Below are positions 1-8,552 of a DNA stretch of 17,535 nucleotides, one piece after another; the stretch's first letter is position 1, and each line of letters begins with the position of its first letter. The notes under the pieces were generated by a model. The model was given only the letters and a program-made list of their open reading frames with translations, did not search any database and was not told the origin of the DNA. This stretch comes from Hungatella sp. UBA3048 (lineage in GTDB: Bacteria; Bacillota; Clostridia; Lachnospirales; Lachnospiraceae): NCBI GenBank assembly GCA_002367105.1, contig DFCS01000046.1, positions 60,713-78,247 on the forward strand. The letters run 5' to 3'. Position numbers and translations under genes: made by a program.

Positions 1-31
1 TTTTTGCAGCAGCTCCTTATTTTTTATAATA

Positions 32-1429
32 CTATTTCCAGCCCTCCGGCAGATAAGCCAGGGTGTTTTCGATCATGTCGTCTGCCAGTTTTTTGATTTC
101 TTCTTCTCCGGCCCGGTCTTTTACCAGGGGATCGTTTAAGAAGGCTTCGTATACAAGGGAGCGGTCATAAGTGAGAGCGGCTTTAAGGATCCGCTGATGG
201 TTTGCAACATGTGGCTCGATCAGTTCAAGGACATTCTCCGGAATGGCACCAGCTATCACCGGTTTAATGCTGTCACGGCTGAACAGGGCATTGGTTTCAA
301 CAACGGCTTCTGCCGGCAGGTTAGGAATTTGTAAAAAGGTATTGGGGATATTGACATTGCTCACTGTTTTTTCAAGTCCGCATAAGGCTTTGATGAGTAG
401 GATTCCTTCTTCTCCCGATGCTTTCAGTTCAATTTCCTCTTCGCCCCCTGCAAGACGGTGGCTCTTAGCTAAACGGTTCTTTAAATCCTCTTTTCTCCAG
501 GCAACGGTAGTGAGGCCGAATTTCCAGCTCTTTACGGTTTCCGGGTCTTTTAAGTATTCGCTTCCAGGCATGAATTCTGCAAGATGGCGGTCACCGGCAG
601 CAGCGATCAGGCCATATCGGCGGAAAAGATCAAACTTTACCCTGTGAGTGCATTCAAAGCTGTTGTTAGCCCAGTTCTTATCGGGTTCGTTGTAGCCCTC
701 CTCGTAGTGAGCGTCAATATAATTACGGTAAACAGGGAATAAATCGATCCCCTTATAGGAAGCCTGGTCAAACCAGGTGAAATGATTGATTCCCAAAACA
801 TTTACATCGATGTCCCGGCGGTCAACATTTTCAAAGCCAAAGGTTTCTTCACAGATCCCCTTTAAAACCTTCTGGGTGCCGAATACTTCATGGCAGCAGC
901 CGAAAGCCTTGATCTCAGGGAATACGTGGTAGAGAGTCTTTACGCAAAGGGACATTGGATTGGTGTAGTTGATGATCCAGGCATTCGGTGAATATTCTTT
1001 TACGGCTTTAGCGATGGTCACAAACATCGGGATGGTGCGGAGGGCACGAACCATTCCTCCGGGACCGGCGGTATCACCTACGGACTGGTAGATGCCAAGT
1101 CTTTCAGGAAGATGGACGTCCGAATCCATCTCCTCAAAGGTTCCGGGGAGAATGGAGATGACAGCAAAGTCACAGCCTGTTAATGCTTCCTTTAAGGAGG
1201 ATGCGGTAACGTAATTCCATTTTCCAGTGGTGTCCTCTCTGTTTGTCAGTTTGCTGCCGATAATTTCATTATTTTTTGCGGCTGTTTCATCGATGTCATA
1301 TAAGCGGATTGTTCCGCTTAAGGAATCGTCCATGGAAAGATCCGTCATAAAGGTCCAGGCCCAGCCTCTGGAGCCGCCTCCGATATAGGCGATATTAATA
1401 TCGCTGACTTTGTTGTTTGCATATTTCAT
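32..1429 (-). CDS. lplD: GH4 family alpha-galacturonidase (LplD type)
   Basis: Cytoplasmic glycoside hydrolase family 4 enzyme, 465 aa, the usual family length. GH4 enzymes work by an NAD+- and Mn2+-dependent redox/elimination mechanism. Visible motifs: N-terminal Rossmann loop GGGSRGW (residues 17-23) with an acidic residue ending the second strand (RLYDID, about 42-47); GDTAGPGG (118-125); NYTNPMS (154-160); the metal motif GCCHEVFG (177-184), whose Cys is the usual Mn2+ ligand; GINHFTW (213-219), whose His is the second ligand; and the C-terminal FLNDPLV. The motif set (SRGW, GCCHEVFGTQ, GDRHLAEF) matches what I recall of Bacillus subtilis LplD rather than 6-phospho-glucosidase or MelA members. 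The start has a good Shine-Dalgarno (AGGAGGAA, about 1436-1443). It is divergent from an AraC regulator and lies in a locus with a GH105 enzyme and a sugar importer, which fits release of galacturonic acid from rhamnogalacturonan fragments. Exact substrate is inferred; alpha-glucuronidase is the main alternative. Confidence 0.88.
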   Translation of the reverse strand: MKYANNKVSDINIAYIGGGSRGWAWTFMTDLSMDDSLSGTIRLYDIDETAAKNNEIIGSKLTNREDTTGKWNYVTASSLKEALTGCDFAVISILPGTFEEMDSDVHLPERLGIYQSVGDTAGPGGMVRALRTIPMFVTIAKAVKEYSPNAWIINYTNPMSLCVKTLYHVFPEIKAFGCCHEVFGTQKVLKGICEETFGFENVDRRDIDVNVLGINHFTWFDQASYKGIDLFPVYRNYIDAHYEEGYNEPDKNWANNSFECTHRVKFDLFRRYGLIAAAGDRHLAEFMPGSEYLKDPETVKSWKFGLTTVAWRKEDLKNRLAKSHRLAGGEEEIELKASGEEGILLIKALCGLEKTVSNVNIPNTFLQIPNLPAEAVVETNALFSRDSIKPVIAGAIPENVLELIEPHVANHQRILKAALTYDRSLVYEAFLNDPLVKDRAGEEEIKKLADDMIENTLAYLPEGWK

Positions 1430-1482
1430 AAGGGTTTCCTCCTGTTAAAAGAATAATTCTGTAAAAGGTTTCTTGGTTATTG

Positions 1483-1511
1483 TTGCAAGTTCATATTAGC
1501 TACATTATAAT
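1483..1511 (+). promoter_or_regulatory. Promoter for the AraC-family regulator
   Basis: TTGCAA (1483-1488) and a perfect TATAAT (1506-1511) are separated by 17 bases, about 80 bases upstream of the regulator start. The -10 lies inside the palindrome CATTATAATG (1503-1512), so the same bases also read TATAAT on the minus strand towards the GH4 gene. There is no good minus-strand -35 at 16-18 bases, which would suit an activator-dependent promoter. Confidence 0.55.
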
Positions 1512-1592
1512 GGATTATAGTATTAGAAATCTTATATAATCGGGACTATTTTTAATAGAATCATACTTTTGGCTACTATTTTGGAGGCGGGG

Positions 1593-2450
1593 ATGGAAAA
1601 AACCATATTTTCGGAAAACATAGAGGGAATCACCATTGATGAGGTGGTCCGGGACCAGGAATATTCCATGGCAATGAAGCATTTTCATGATACCTATGAA
1701 CTCTATTTTCTTCTGGAAGGGGAACGTTACTATTTCATCGAAAAAGAGACCTATTATGTGAAAACAGGGGATGTCGTTTTGGTGAACCGGGAACAGGTCC
1801 ATAAGACGAGCCAGGCTGGAAGCAGGAGACATGACAGGATCCTTCTCCAGTTAAGCGGGAGAGTTCTGGAGCCATGGCTTAAGCAGGCAGGAGTTTCTTC
1901 CCTTGAGAAGCTGTTTGGAGATTATTATGGAGTTGCAAGGCTTTCCCAGGCGGAATGGGAAGAAATGAAGGGGCTGTTGCTGGGGATTTCTGAGGAACTG
2001 ATTCACCGGAGAGAACGGTATGAGATAATGGTAAGGCTGAAACTTTCCCAGATTTTACTGATGGTCTACCGCAGCAGGAAAAAGACCGTACTTAAGGAGA
2101 TGCCGACCACGGTTCAGACTGCAAAGCACGGTAAGGTGCATGAGGTGGCGGAATATTTAACACTTCACTGCGAAACAGGAGAGAGCTTAGAGGAGCTGGC
2201 AGAGGCTTTTTTTATCAGTAAATCCTATTTAAGCAGAATTTTCCGGGAGGTAACCGGGTTTTCTGTAAATGAATACAGGAACCTGGCCAGAGTGAGAAAG
2301 GCGAAAGAACTTCTGGCAAACAGCGGGTATTCTATTACGGAAATATCAGAAATCCTTGGATTTGAAAGTATTACCTATTTTGAGCGGGTATTTAAAAAGC
2401 ATACGGATGTGACGCCGTTAAAATACAGAAAGGATGGGGGAGAGGTCTAG
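1593..2450 (+). CDS. AraC family transcriptional regulator (cupin sensor domain)
   Basis: Predicted one-component DNA-binding regulator, 285 aa. I start it at ATG 1593, which has GGAGG at 1583-1587; the frame is open upstream to a TTG at 1569 that has no ribosome site. Residues 25-90 form the cupin-like ligand domain (KHFHDTYELYFLLEG, then TGDVVLVN). Residues 182-282 carry the two AraC helix-turn-helix motifs: ELAEAFFISKSYLSRIFRE and ITEISEILGFESITYFERVF, followed by the family signature ending TPLKYR. It is divergently transcribed from the GH4 gene, the usual layout for a regulator acting on its neighbour, and probably responds to a galacturonide or rhamnose-containing sugar (inference). It ends convergent with the GH105 operon at a shared terminator. 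Confidence 0.9.
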   Translation: MEKTIFSENIEGITIDEVVRDQEYSMAMKHFHDTYELYFLLEGERYYFIEKETYYVKTGDVVLVNREQVHKTSQAGSRRHDRILLQLSGRVLEPWLKQAGVSSLEKLFGDYYGVARLSQAEWEEMKGLLLGISEELIHRRERYEIMVRLKLSQILLMVYRSRKKTVLKEMPTTVQTAKHGKVHEVAEYLTLHCETGESLEELAEAFFISKSYLSRIFREVTGFSVNEYRNLARVRKAKELLANSGYSITEISEILGFESITYFERVFKKHTDVTPLKYRKDGGEV

Positions 2451-2497
2451 TGCCATAAGAACGTCAGAAGAGGTTATAAAAAGGTTAAAAGGCATAA

Positions 2498-2538
2498 AAA
2501 GAAGGAACATGGCAAGAGTACAGCCATGTTCCTTCTTT
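2498..2538. terminator. Bidirectional rho-independent terminator
   Basis: A perfect 16-bp stem (2498-2513 with 2523-2538, core GAAGGAACATGGC) encloses a 9-base loop. Read on the minus strand it ends in a T-rich run (CTTCTTTTTA), ideal for the GH105 operon. On the plus strand the T-rich 3' arm also serves the AraC gene. It sits between the two convergent genes. Confidence 0.85.
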
Positions 2539-2564
2539 CCATACCAGGCAATATAGCCGGAGGG

Positions 2565-3689
2565 TTATTCCTTTTCCAGGGCCTCGCAAAGAGCGGTCAG
2601 GGCAAGAGCCTGTCCATAGGCCATGGGCATGATCGCGATGTTCTTATAATGGTCGGAATCCATGCCGATTCCGGTTCCTGCCGATACATTTAACACAGTT
2701 CCGTCATCAGATATATTGGCACAAATGGCTTCAATGGCCCGGTCAGCCGCAGCCTTATAGGAACCGTCAAGAATTCCTGCTTTCACACCTCTTAAAAGTC
2801 CGGCGGCAATGGCGGCAGAGCCGGAGACTTCGCCGTAGCTTAAATCATCGGTGAGAACGGTGTTCCACAGTCCGGATGGGGACTGAAGGCGTAAAAGGGC
2901 GGAGGCCTGGGATTTGAAGGTATCAGTCAGGAAAGCCTTCACCCCTTTATCTAAGCCGTCCCCGCAGGTATCTAAGTATTCCATGATTCCGTAGGTAAAC
3001 CAGGAGTTCCCTCTGCACCAGAAGATGCCTCCGAAATTATCCATGCGCTCAAAGCTGAAGCCGTGGTGGAATAGGCCGGTCTGCTTATCAAAGAGATATT
3101 TGATATGGACCAGGAACTGATGAAGCGCTTCGTCTTTCCAAAGGGCGTTCTCAGATATGTATCCCATTCTGTTTAAGAAAAGTACGGACATGAACAGCGT
3201 GTCGACCCAGATCTGTCCGTTGTTTAAACTAACGCCATCCCTGTTACCAATCGCGCTGGTCACATGCTGGAATCCGTTATCCGGAGTTTTTGGAAGGTCG
3301 TTGATGAGCCAGTCCGCTCTCTGAACGCACAGATCGTATAATTCCTCCGGATTACCAAGACCTTCATATAAAAAGGACAGGGGTAAAAAGGGAGCGGTGG
3401 TATTGATGTTTTTAGAAGGAAGCCCCTTTTTCTGATGGCCGCTGTACCATCTATCAAAGAATGGGAGGTACCGGCTGTCTCCATAAAAGTCCTGGAGTTT
3501 ATATAAGCCATACAGTCCGACTCCCTGAGGCCAGTCCCACTCCTCTATGCCAAAATCTCTTTGGATAAGCCCTTTTTTGGTATCCGTGCTGCTGACGCTC
3601 TTGTCTTTATCATAGTCATATCCTCCAAGATTCATCAGCTTCTCAACAACCAAATGGATTTTTTCAAGTAGCTGTTCGTTTGTCATCAT
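2565..3689 (-). CDS. GH105 unsaturated rhamnogalacturonyl hydrolase (YesR/YteR family)
   Basis: Predicted cytoplasmic (alpha/alpha)6-barrel hydrolase, 374 aa, with no signal peptide. GH105 enzymes remove the 4,5-unsaturated galacturonyl residue that a rhamnogalacturonan lyase leaves at the non-reducing end. Motifs: WDWPQGVGLYGLYKL near residue 51; NINTTAP (94-100); QIWVDTLFM (159-167), with the likely catalytic Asp163; FWCRGNSW (223-230); and SYGEVSGSAAIAAGLLRG (284-301). The length is close to that of B. subtilis YteR. The first of two adjacent ATG codons is used; AAGGAG lies about 7 bases upstream. It is the last gene of a minus-strand operon after the sensor kinase and response regulator, 25 bases behind the regulator stop codon, which suggests that the two-component system senses its own substrate. 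Confidence 0.9.
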   Translation of the reverse strand: MMTNEQLLEKIHLVVEKLMNLGGYDYDKDKSVSSTDTKKGLIQRDFGIEEWDWPQGVGLYGLYKLQDFYGDSRYLPFFDRWYSGHQKKGLPSKNINTTAPFLPLSFLYEGLGNPEELYDLCVQRADWLINDLPKTPDNGFQHVTSAIGNRDGVSLNNGQIWVDTLFMSVLFLNRMGYISENALWKDEALHQFLVHIKYLFDKQTGLFHHGFSFERMDNFGGIFWCRGNSWFTYGIMEYLDTCGDGLDKGVKAFLTDTFKSQASALLRLQSPSGLWNTVLTDDLSYGEVSGSAAIAAGLLRGVKAGILDGSYKAAADRAIEAICANISDDGTVLNVSAGTGIGMDSDHYKNIAIMPMAYGQALALTALCEALEKE

Positions 3690-3714
3690 TATTTTTCTCC
3701 TTTTCCATGCTTGT

Positions 3715-5229
3715 TTAATGCTTATTTTTCAGCTTTTCTATATATTCGGTCGGCGGGTAGCCGGTATACCGCTTAAATACCTGACTGAAGTACTGGGGAT
3801 TGCTGCCGAATCCTACCTGGCGGGCAATGTGCTTTATGTTATCATTCTGATAATAGGTCATCAGCCGGATGGCTTCCTCCATCCGCTCCTTGTTTAAATA
3901 ATCCGAAAAACGCATCCCTTCTTCCTTTACGAACTGCTTGCTTAAGTATCCTATGCTTACGAAAAGATAATTCTCAGCCAGCCACTTTAAGGAGAGATTT
4001 TCAGAGTATAAGTGTTCTCTGATATAGGCTTTTAAAAGTGCGATGTTGGAGCCGGTCTTATGAGTTCCGCATGCGGTGTCTTTCCGGACCAGTACCACAC
4101 GGAGAAGCTCCCGGATCCCGGATACCGTATCACAGGAATAGAGACGCCGGAAAAAATCACAGGCAGCGTCTACAGGAAGCTTTTCCCGTTCCGGCCCTAT
4201 CTGAAGGAATAATCCTAATGCAAGGTTTCTGGCAGTAGATAAAGGAATGGAGTCCATAAAAACGGAGTCAAGGAGCTCCTCCGCCTGTACGATATCCTCT
4301 GCAGAGGTGATAGAGTTCTCAAGCCTGCTGATCATCCAGGGGGAAGCAATATGGTTTCTGATTTCGTGAACATCTCCTCCTTCACTGAAGATAAGGATCC
4401 GTTCAAAACGGGAAATCTTCTGAATGATTTCCTGAAAAAGTTTTTCGGATGAATCCCTGTGTAGGAATTCCGCTTCAAAAGTAACGGACTGACCGGGGTA
4501 GCGGAATTCGGTTATGGCATGTTCGATCCGTTCCTGTATTGCCAGGGTGAAAGCCGGGAATATGAGGACCGCAGCGTTTTTTACATAAACGATGGAGAAC
4601 TGTAAGGGAACCTTGTAAGCATCTAAAAGCTTCTTGACGTCACAGATAAAGCTTTTTATATAGCTTTCTTCCACAAAGGAACAGATGCAGGCATAAATAC
4701 AGTTCTTCGGAAGGGATAAAAGGCCCTGGTATTTACAGAATACGGCAGGAAAGGAATCCTGGTGCTCCAGGGCCTCCATAATAAAGCTCTGCTCCAGGGG
4801 AAAATGAAGGCTTCTTAAGAAATCCTGCTGCTGCATCTTCCTGCATTCTTCCTCCAGAAGCCGTTCCTTCCTTATGGAAACCAGAGATTCGATCAGTTCA
4901 TTTTTATCGGTTGGCTTTAAAAGATAATAACGGACCCCGTATTTCATAGCCTGTTTGGCATATTCAAAATCATTGTACCCGGAAAGGAGAATAAAGGTAA
5001 TATGGGAATCTGATTTAATGGAACGTTCAATAAGGTCCAGGCCGTTTAAAATAGGCATTCGGATATCCGTAATCACCACATCCGGATAATCGTCACAAAT
5101 GATATCGTATGCCTCCATTCCGTTTTTTGCGGTGGCGATGAGTTCATAGCCGATGGACTTATAGTCGATCATTTGGGAAAGGGCCTCTCTTATAATCTGT
5201 TCATCATCTACAATCATCAGTCTCAACAT
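3715..5229 (-). CDS. AraC-type response regulator (YesN family)
   Basis: Response regulator, 504 aa. Receiver domain at residues 1-120: acidic pair VDDE (7-10), phospho-acceptor Asp55 in TDIRMP, Ser83 in LLSGYND, and Lys105 in LLKP. A linker of about 290 residues with no motif I recognise follows, as is usual for YesN proteins. Residues about 413-500 form an AraC-type double helix-turn-helix: LAENYLFVSIGYLSKQF, then IARQVGFGSNPQYFSQVFKR and GYPPTEY. The ATG lies 1 base after the kinase stop codon, and its Shine-Dalgarno AAGGAGAA lies inside the end of the kinase gene, so the two are very probably translationally coupled. It probably activates the GH105 gene and/or the importer operon divergent from the kinase (inference). 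Confidence 0.92.
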   Translation of the reverse strand: MLRLMIVDDEQIIREALSQMIDYKSIGYELIATAKNGMEAYDIICDDYPDVVITDIRMPILNGLDLIERSIKSDSHITFILLSGYNDFEYAKQAMKYGVRYYLLKPTDKNELIESLVSIRKERLLEEECRKMQQQDFLRSLHFPLEQSFIMEALEHQDSFPAVFCKYQGLLSLPKNCIYACICSFVEESYIKSFICDVKKLLDAYKVPLQFSIVYVKNAAVLIFPAFTLAIQERIEHAITEFRYPGQSVTFEAEFLHRDSSEKLFQEIIQKISRFERILIFSEGGDVHEIRNHIASPWMISRLENSITSAEDIVQAEELLDSVFMDSIPLSTARNLALGLFLQIGPEREKLPVDAACDFFRRLYSCDTVSGIRELLRVVLVRKDTACGTHKTGSNIALLKAYIREHLYSENLSLKWLAENYLFVSIGYLSKQFVKEEGMRFSDYLNKERMEEAIRLMTYYQNDNIKHIARQVGFGSNPQYFSQVFKRYTGYPPTEYIEKLKNKH

Positions 5230-5230
5230 A

Positions 5231-6991
5231 TCAATTCTCCTTTTCCTTGGGAATGGACAGCATAACCACTGCCATATCTCTTTCGTTATAAAATTTCAGG
5301 CCATAATGATCTCCGTAGAGCAGCTTTAAACGGGAATGAATGTTGGTCAGGCCCACACCGGAGCCTTGGGGCTTGATCTCTTTGTGCCTGATCTTTTCTA
5401 AAAGGTCCGATTCAAACCGGGAACCGGTGTTGGATACCCGGATCTCATAATCGTTCTCCATTTCCTCTATGATGACCTGGATCCTGCACATTTCATCCGT
5501 ATCCTCCATGGCGTGTTTTAAGGCGTTTTCAACCAGGGGCTGAATACAGAACTTTGGAACGAATATATGGGTGATTTTCTCCGGGGTCTTAAGCTCAAAG
5601 TGAAGCCTGTCCTTAAAACGAATTTCCTGAATGCGGATGTAATTATCCAGTACCTCCAGTTCATCTTCAAGGGGGATGATGTCTTTTTGTCCGGCAATGG
5701 AGGCTCGGAATAAGTTCCCAAGGGAACGAACCATAACCGAGATATCTTCGGCCCCGTATTTCTGCGCCATCCAGTTGATCGTATCCAGGGTATTATATAA
5801 AAAGTGAGGGTTGATCTGCTGCTGGAGCATCTTAATGGTGGAATCCCGAAGCAGAAGCTGTTTGTCATAATTTTCATCCCGCAGGACCTTTACGCTGTGG
5901 GTCATTTCATCAAAACTCCGGTGAAGCTGGCCGATTTCGTCCTGGCGGTTTTCATAGTTATAGCATTTCTCATCACAGGCCAGGGACTCCCCGCTGCCGA
6001 ACTTCTGAATCTTCTCTATCAAATAATCCAGGTGGCGGAAGATATGGCGGAAAATCAGGTTGACATAGGTTGCGGTGATAAATATGATAAAGACGGTAAA
6101 TATAATGATCTGAAGGCTCATAAGCTGAATTCTGTAAAAAAGCGGATCATAATCCCTGAAATAAATATAATCCCAGCCTACATAGGGAATATGACCGGAA
6201 ATGATAAATTCCTTTTTGTTGTCCAGTGTGGAAATGAGATAAGCGTTCTCCTGCTGTTTGCTGCCGGCAATGATTTCCGCACAGTATGCGTCGTGAAAGG
6301 CAGTTGCAGGGTAAATCCTCTTATCCCCTGACATCAGGATGAAATTAGAGTTTTCCACAAGGCTTCCGGCACTTTTTAAGCCGTCCTCAATCATCCGCTC
6401 CATGTTAACCGTAATGTATAGCCCCGCCAGCTTTTTTAAGCTTAAGTATTTAAGCTTTAATATCTGCCTGGCACAAACTGTATCGTTTCCCGGTTCAATG
6501 CCAGGAGACCAGATCGCTTGTCCTTTTAAGTCGATGGTTGTTTTCTCAAGCTCCCTAAGGTCGAATTTAAGGATTTCGTCAGAGCTTCCCATACAGATAT
6601 TCGTACCGTCAGTCAGGATAATATTAATGGATTTTATATATTTGCTGCGGTAAACATAGGAATAAAGCTGCTGATAAATTTCCTGGCGGGCCTGGGCTCT
6701 TCGGTTGCTGTAAGGTTTCTCAGCTAAAAACACCAGATTATCCTGAAGGACTGGGTCACCGATCATGCTGTATGATATGCTCTGGATCAGCTGTATTTCC
6801 GATTCCAGATAAGTGGTCACATGATTTAAGGAGTTGGCATTGGTGCGGTACAGCTCCTCATTATAGCGGGAGGTGAGAATCCTGATGCTGATAAGGAAGG
6901 TAATACAAACTGCCAGCAGGGCCAACAGAAAAACGGTCAGTATTTTCTTGTATAAAGACAGGTTATTAAACCAGAATGTACATCCTTTCAT
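5231..6991 (-). CDS. Sensor histidine kinase (YesM family, HisKA_7TM-less, two TM segments)
   Basis: Membrane sensor kinase, 586 aa from the ATG at 6991, preceded by AAAGGAT 9 bases upstream. The frame is open 21 codons further upstream, but no ribosome site supports that start. Order: TM1 about residues 19-39; extracytoplasmic sensor domain about 40-288; TM2 about 290-314; HAMP about 315-375; His-kinase domain with phospho-acceptor His396 in QQQINPHFLYNTLD; ATPase domain with N-box QPLVENALKHA (around 484-494) and G2 box GSGVGLTNIHSRL. The G1 box reads SNTG (520-523), without the usual Asp. It heads the operon kinase, response regulator, GH105 and is divergent from the importer, so it probably senses extracellular pectin oligosaccharide or ligand-bound binding protein. 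A possible -10 (ATTATA on the plus strand, 7020-7025) lies upstream without a clear -35. Confidence 0.92.
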   Translation of the reverse strand: MKGCTFWFNNLSLYKKILTVFLLALLAVCITFLISIRILTSRYNEELYRTNANSLNHVTTYLESEIQLIQSISYSMIGDPVLQDNLVFLAEKPYSNRRAQARQEIYQQLYSYVYRSKYIKSINIILTDGTNICMGSSDEILKFDLRELEKTTIDLKGQAIWSPGIEPGNDTVCARQILKLKYLSLKKLAGLYITVNMERMIEDGLKSAGSLVENSNFILMSGDKRIYPATAFHDAYCAEIIAGSKQQENAYLISTLDNKKEFIISGHIPYVGWDYIYFRDYDPLFYRIQLMSLQIIIFTVFIIFITATYVNLIFRHIFRHLDYLIEKIQKFGSGESLACDEKCYNYENRQDEIGQLHRSFDEMTHSVKVLRDENYDKQLLLRDSTIKMLQQQINPHFLYNTLDTINWMAQKYGAEDISVMVRSLGNLFRASIAGQKDIIPLEDELEVLDNYIRIQEIRFKDRLHFELKTPEKITHIFVPKFCIQPLVENALKHAMEDTDEMCRIQVIIEEMENDYEIRVSNTGSRFESDLLEKIRHKEIKPQGSGVGLTNIHSRLKLLYGDHYGLKFYNERDMAVVMLSIPKEKEN

Positions 6992-7099
6992 AATCTTATA
7001 TCCTTTCCCAAGTAATCGTATTATATAGTAAAAAGATAAAAAAAGGAATTGCAAAACCGCCTAAAATCACATAAAGCCGTTTTTTTAATCATAAAAAGC

Positions 7100-7142
7100 C
7101 ACATTTTAACTTTACCATTGTGCATATTTGCCATAAAATGTG
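7100..7142. repeat. Inverted repeat, candidate operator of the importer operon
   Basis: Two perfect 9-base arms, CACATTTTA at 7100-7108 and TAAAATGTG at 7134-7142, have a 25-base gap, so their centres are 34 bases apart (about three helical turns). The gap contains the candidate -35. The spacing suits a dimeric or looping regulator such as the AraC-type response regulator encoded divergently, but this is inference. Confidence 0.4.
7111..7139 (+). promoter_or_regulatory. Promoter of the ABC importer operon
   Basis: TTTACC (7111-7116) and TAAAAT (7134-7139) are separated by 17 bases, 38 bases upstream of the binding-protein start codon. The -10 is contained in the right arm of a 9-bp inverted repeat (CACATTTTA 7100-7108, TAAAATGTG 7134-7142), so a regulator bound there would touch the promoter directly. 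An alternative pair TTGTGC/TGTATA (7118-7123, 7141-7146) is a poorer match. Confidence 0.45.
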
Positions 7143-7176
7143 TATATCACAAATAACTTAGAGGGAGGTTTTATAA

Positions 7177-8526
7177 GTGAGAAAGAGATTACTAGCAACA
7201 TCACTTGCTGCATTAATTGCAGCGACATCTTTAGCCGGTTGTGGTTCCAAGACAGAAAATGTGGATTCCGGAACGACAGCGGCTGCTGCAACAGAGGCGT
7301 CAACTGCAAAGGCAGATGAAGGCGCAAAGACAGCATCAGGAGATAAGGTAACTTTAAACATTTGCTGGTGGGGCAATCAGACCAGAAATGACGTAACAAA
7401 AAAAGCAGCGGATTTATACATGAGTAAAAATCCAAATGTGGATATCAAGGTGGAGTTTACTGACTGGGGCGGTTACTGGGATAAGCTTTCTGCAATGGCA
7501 GCCGGCGGTAACTTACCGGATATCATCCAGATGGACTATTCCTACTTAAACCAGTACCAGAAGAGCGGACAGCTGGCTAATTTATCAGAATTCATTTCCT
7601 CAGGCGTTATTGATACTTCAAAGATTCCTTCAAGCATCATTGAGAGTGGTTCTATCGATGGAAACTGCTATGCTCTCAGCCTTGGAAGCAACGCTCCAAT
7701 GATGGTTTATGATAAGGCCATTGTAGAAAAGGCAGGAGTGACCATTCCTGAGCAGATGACCTATGATGAATTATATGACATTTCCAAAACCATATACGAG
7801 AAAACAGGAGTAAAGACCGCTTATGACGGCTGGATCAATATGCTGCAGATGACAGCAAGAGCCAACGGTTCTCATATATTCGATGAGTTAATGGCAGGTA
7901 AGGAAGATTCTACGAAGATACATTTCGCCAATGTAGAGAAATTCCAAAAAGCAGAATTCTCCATCGCACCAGATATTCTTGTTGAAAAGAACCCGGATAA
8001 CATTGAAACAAAACCGATTGTAGATGAGACCACATGGAATGACTTCCCATATTCCAATCAGTTTATCAGCCTTTCCAATGCAGCCGGTAGAGAGTTAGAA
8101 GTAACGATGAACCCGATTATGAATAAAGACACACAGAATATGTATTTAAAGCCAAGCCAGTTCTTCTCCATAGCTGAAACTTCCAAGAACAAAGAGGAAG
8201 CAGCAAAGTTTATTGACTGGTTCACCAACAGCGTAGAATGTAATGAAATCCTTATGGCTGAAAGAGGAATCCCGGTTAATACTGAGGTGGCTGATGCCAT
8301 TAAACCAAAGGTAGATGCGGTTGCACAGAAGGTATTTGACTATGTCGCAAAGGTTTCTGAGATTGCGGTACCGATTGATGCTCCAGATCCGGCAGGCAAA
8401 GGTGAAGTTGAGGCGTTGACCAAGAGCGTAGTAGAAGCAATCCGCTATGGTGATACATCCGCTGATGAAGCGGCAGCAAGCTTTGTACCTGAAGCGAAAA
8501 AGATTTTGGAAGAAGCAGCGAAATAG
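7177..8526 (+). CDS. ABC transporter sugar-binding lipoprotein (CUT1 family)
   Basis: Extracellular solute-binding protein, 449 aa, tethered to the membrane as a lipoprotein. The signal peptide has a basic start (RKR), a hydrophobic core and lipobox LAGC with Cys22 as the lipidated residue. An Ala/Thr/Glu-rich linker precedes the mature domain, which starts near residue 55 with VTLNICWWG. The body has typical family-1 features: FTDWGGYWDKLSAMAAGGNLPDI, where DI leads into the ligand cleft, and YEKTGVKTAYDGW. The start is GTG at 7177 with GGGAGG 8 bases upstream; no in-frame ATG lies near. It is the first gene of a binding protein-permease-permease operon with no ATPase. Context suggests a rhamnogalacturonan- or galacturonide-derived oligosaccharide as ligand; the sequence alone cannot fix it. 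Confidence 0.92.
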   Translation: MRKRLLATSLAALIAATSLAGCGSKTENVDSGTTAAAATEASTAKADEGAKTASGDKVTLNICWWGNQTRNDVTKKAADLYMSKNPNVDIKVEFTDWGGYWDKLSAMAAGGNLPDIIQMDYSYLNQYQKSGQLANLSEFISSGVIDTSKIPSSIIESGSIDGNCYALSLGSNAPMMVYDKAIVEKAGVTIPEQMTYDELYDISKTIYEKTGVKTAYDGWINMLQMTARANGSHIFDELMAGKEDSTKIHFANVEKFQKAEFSIAPDILVEKNPDNIETKPIVDETTWNDFPYSNQFISLSNAAGRELEVTMNPIMNKDTQNMYLKPSQFFSIAETSKNKEEAAKFIDWFTNSVECNEILMAERGIPVNTEVADAIKPKVDAVAQKVFDYVAKVSEIAVPIDAPDPAGKGEVEALTKSVVEAIRYGDTSADEAAASFVPEAKKILEEAAK

Positions 8527-8552
8527 TGACAGAATAGTCTGGAGGGAATTAG

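Noticed and set aside
5804..6653. Plus-strand open frames of 175 and 104 codons inside the sensor kinase gene
   Set aside because: They are antisense to a gene with complete kinase domains, show no family motifs and lack ribosome sites.
7112..7435. Minus-strand open frames over the binding-protein start and its promoter
   Set aside because: They lie antisense to the lipoprotein signal and Ala/Thr linker codons; no ribosome site or recognisable domain.
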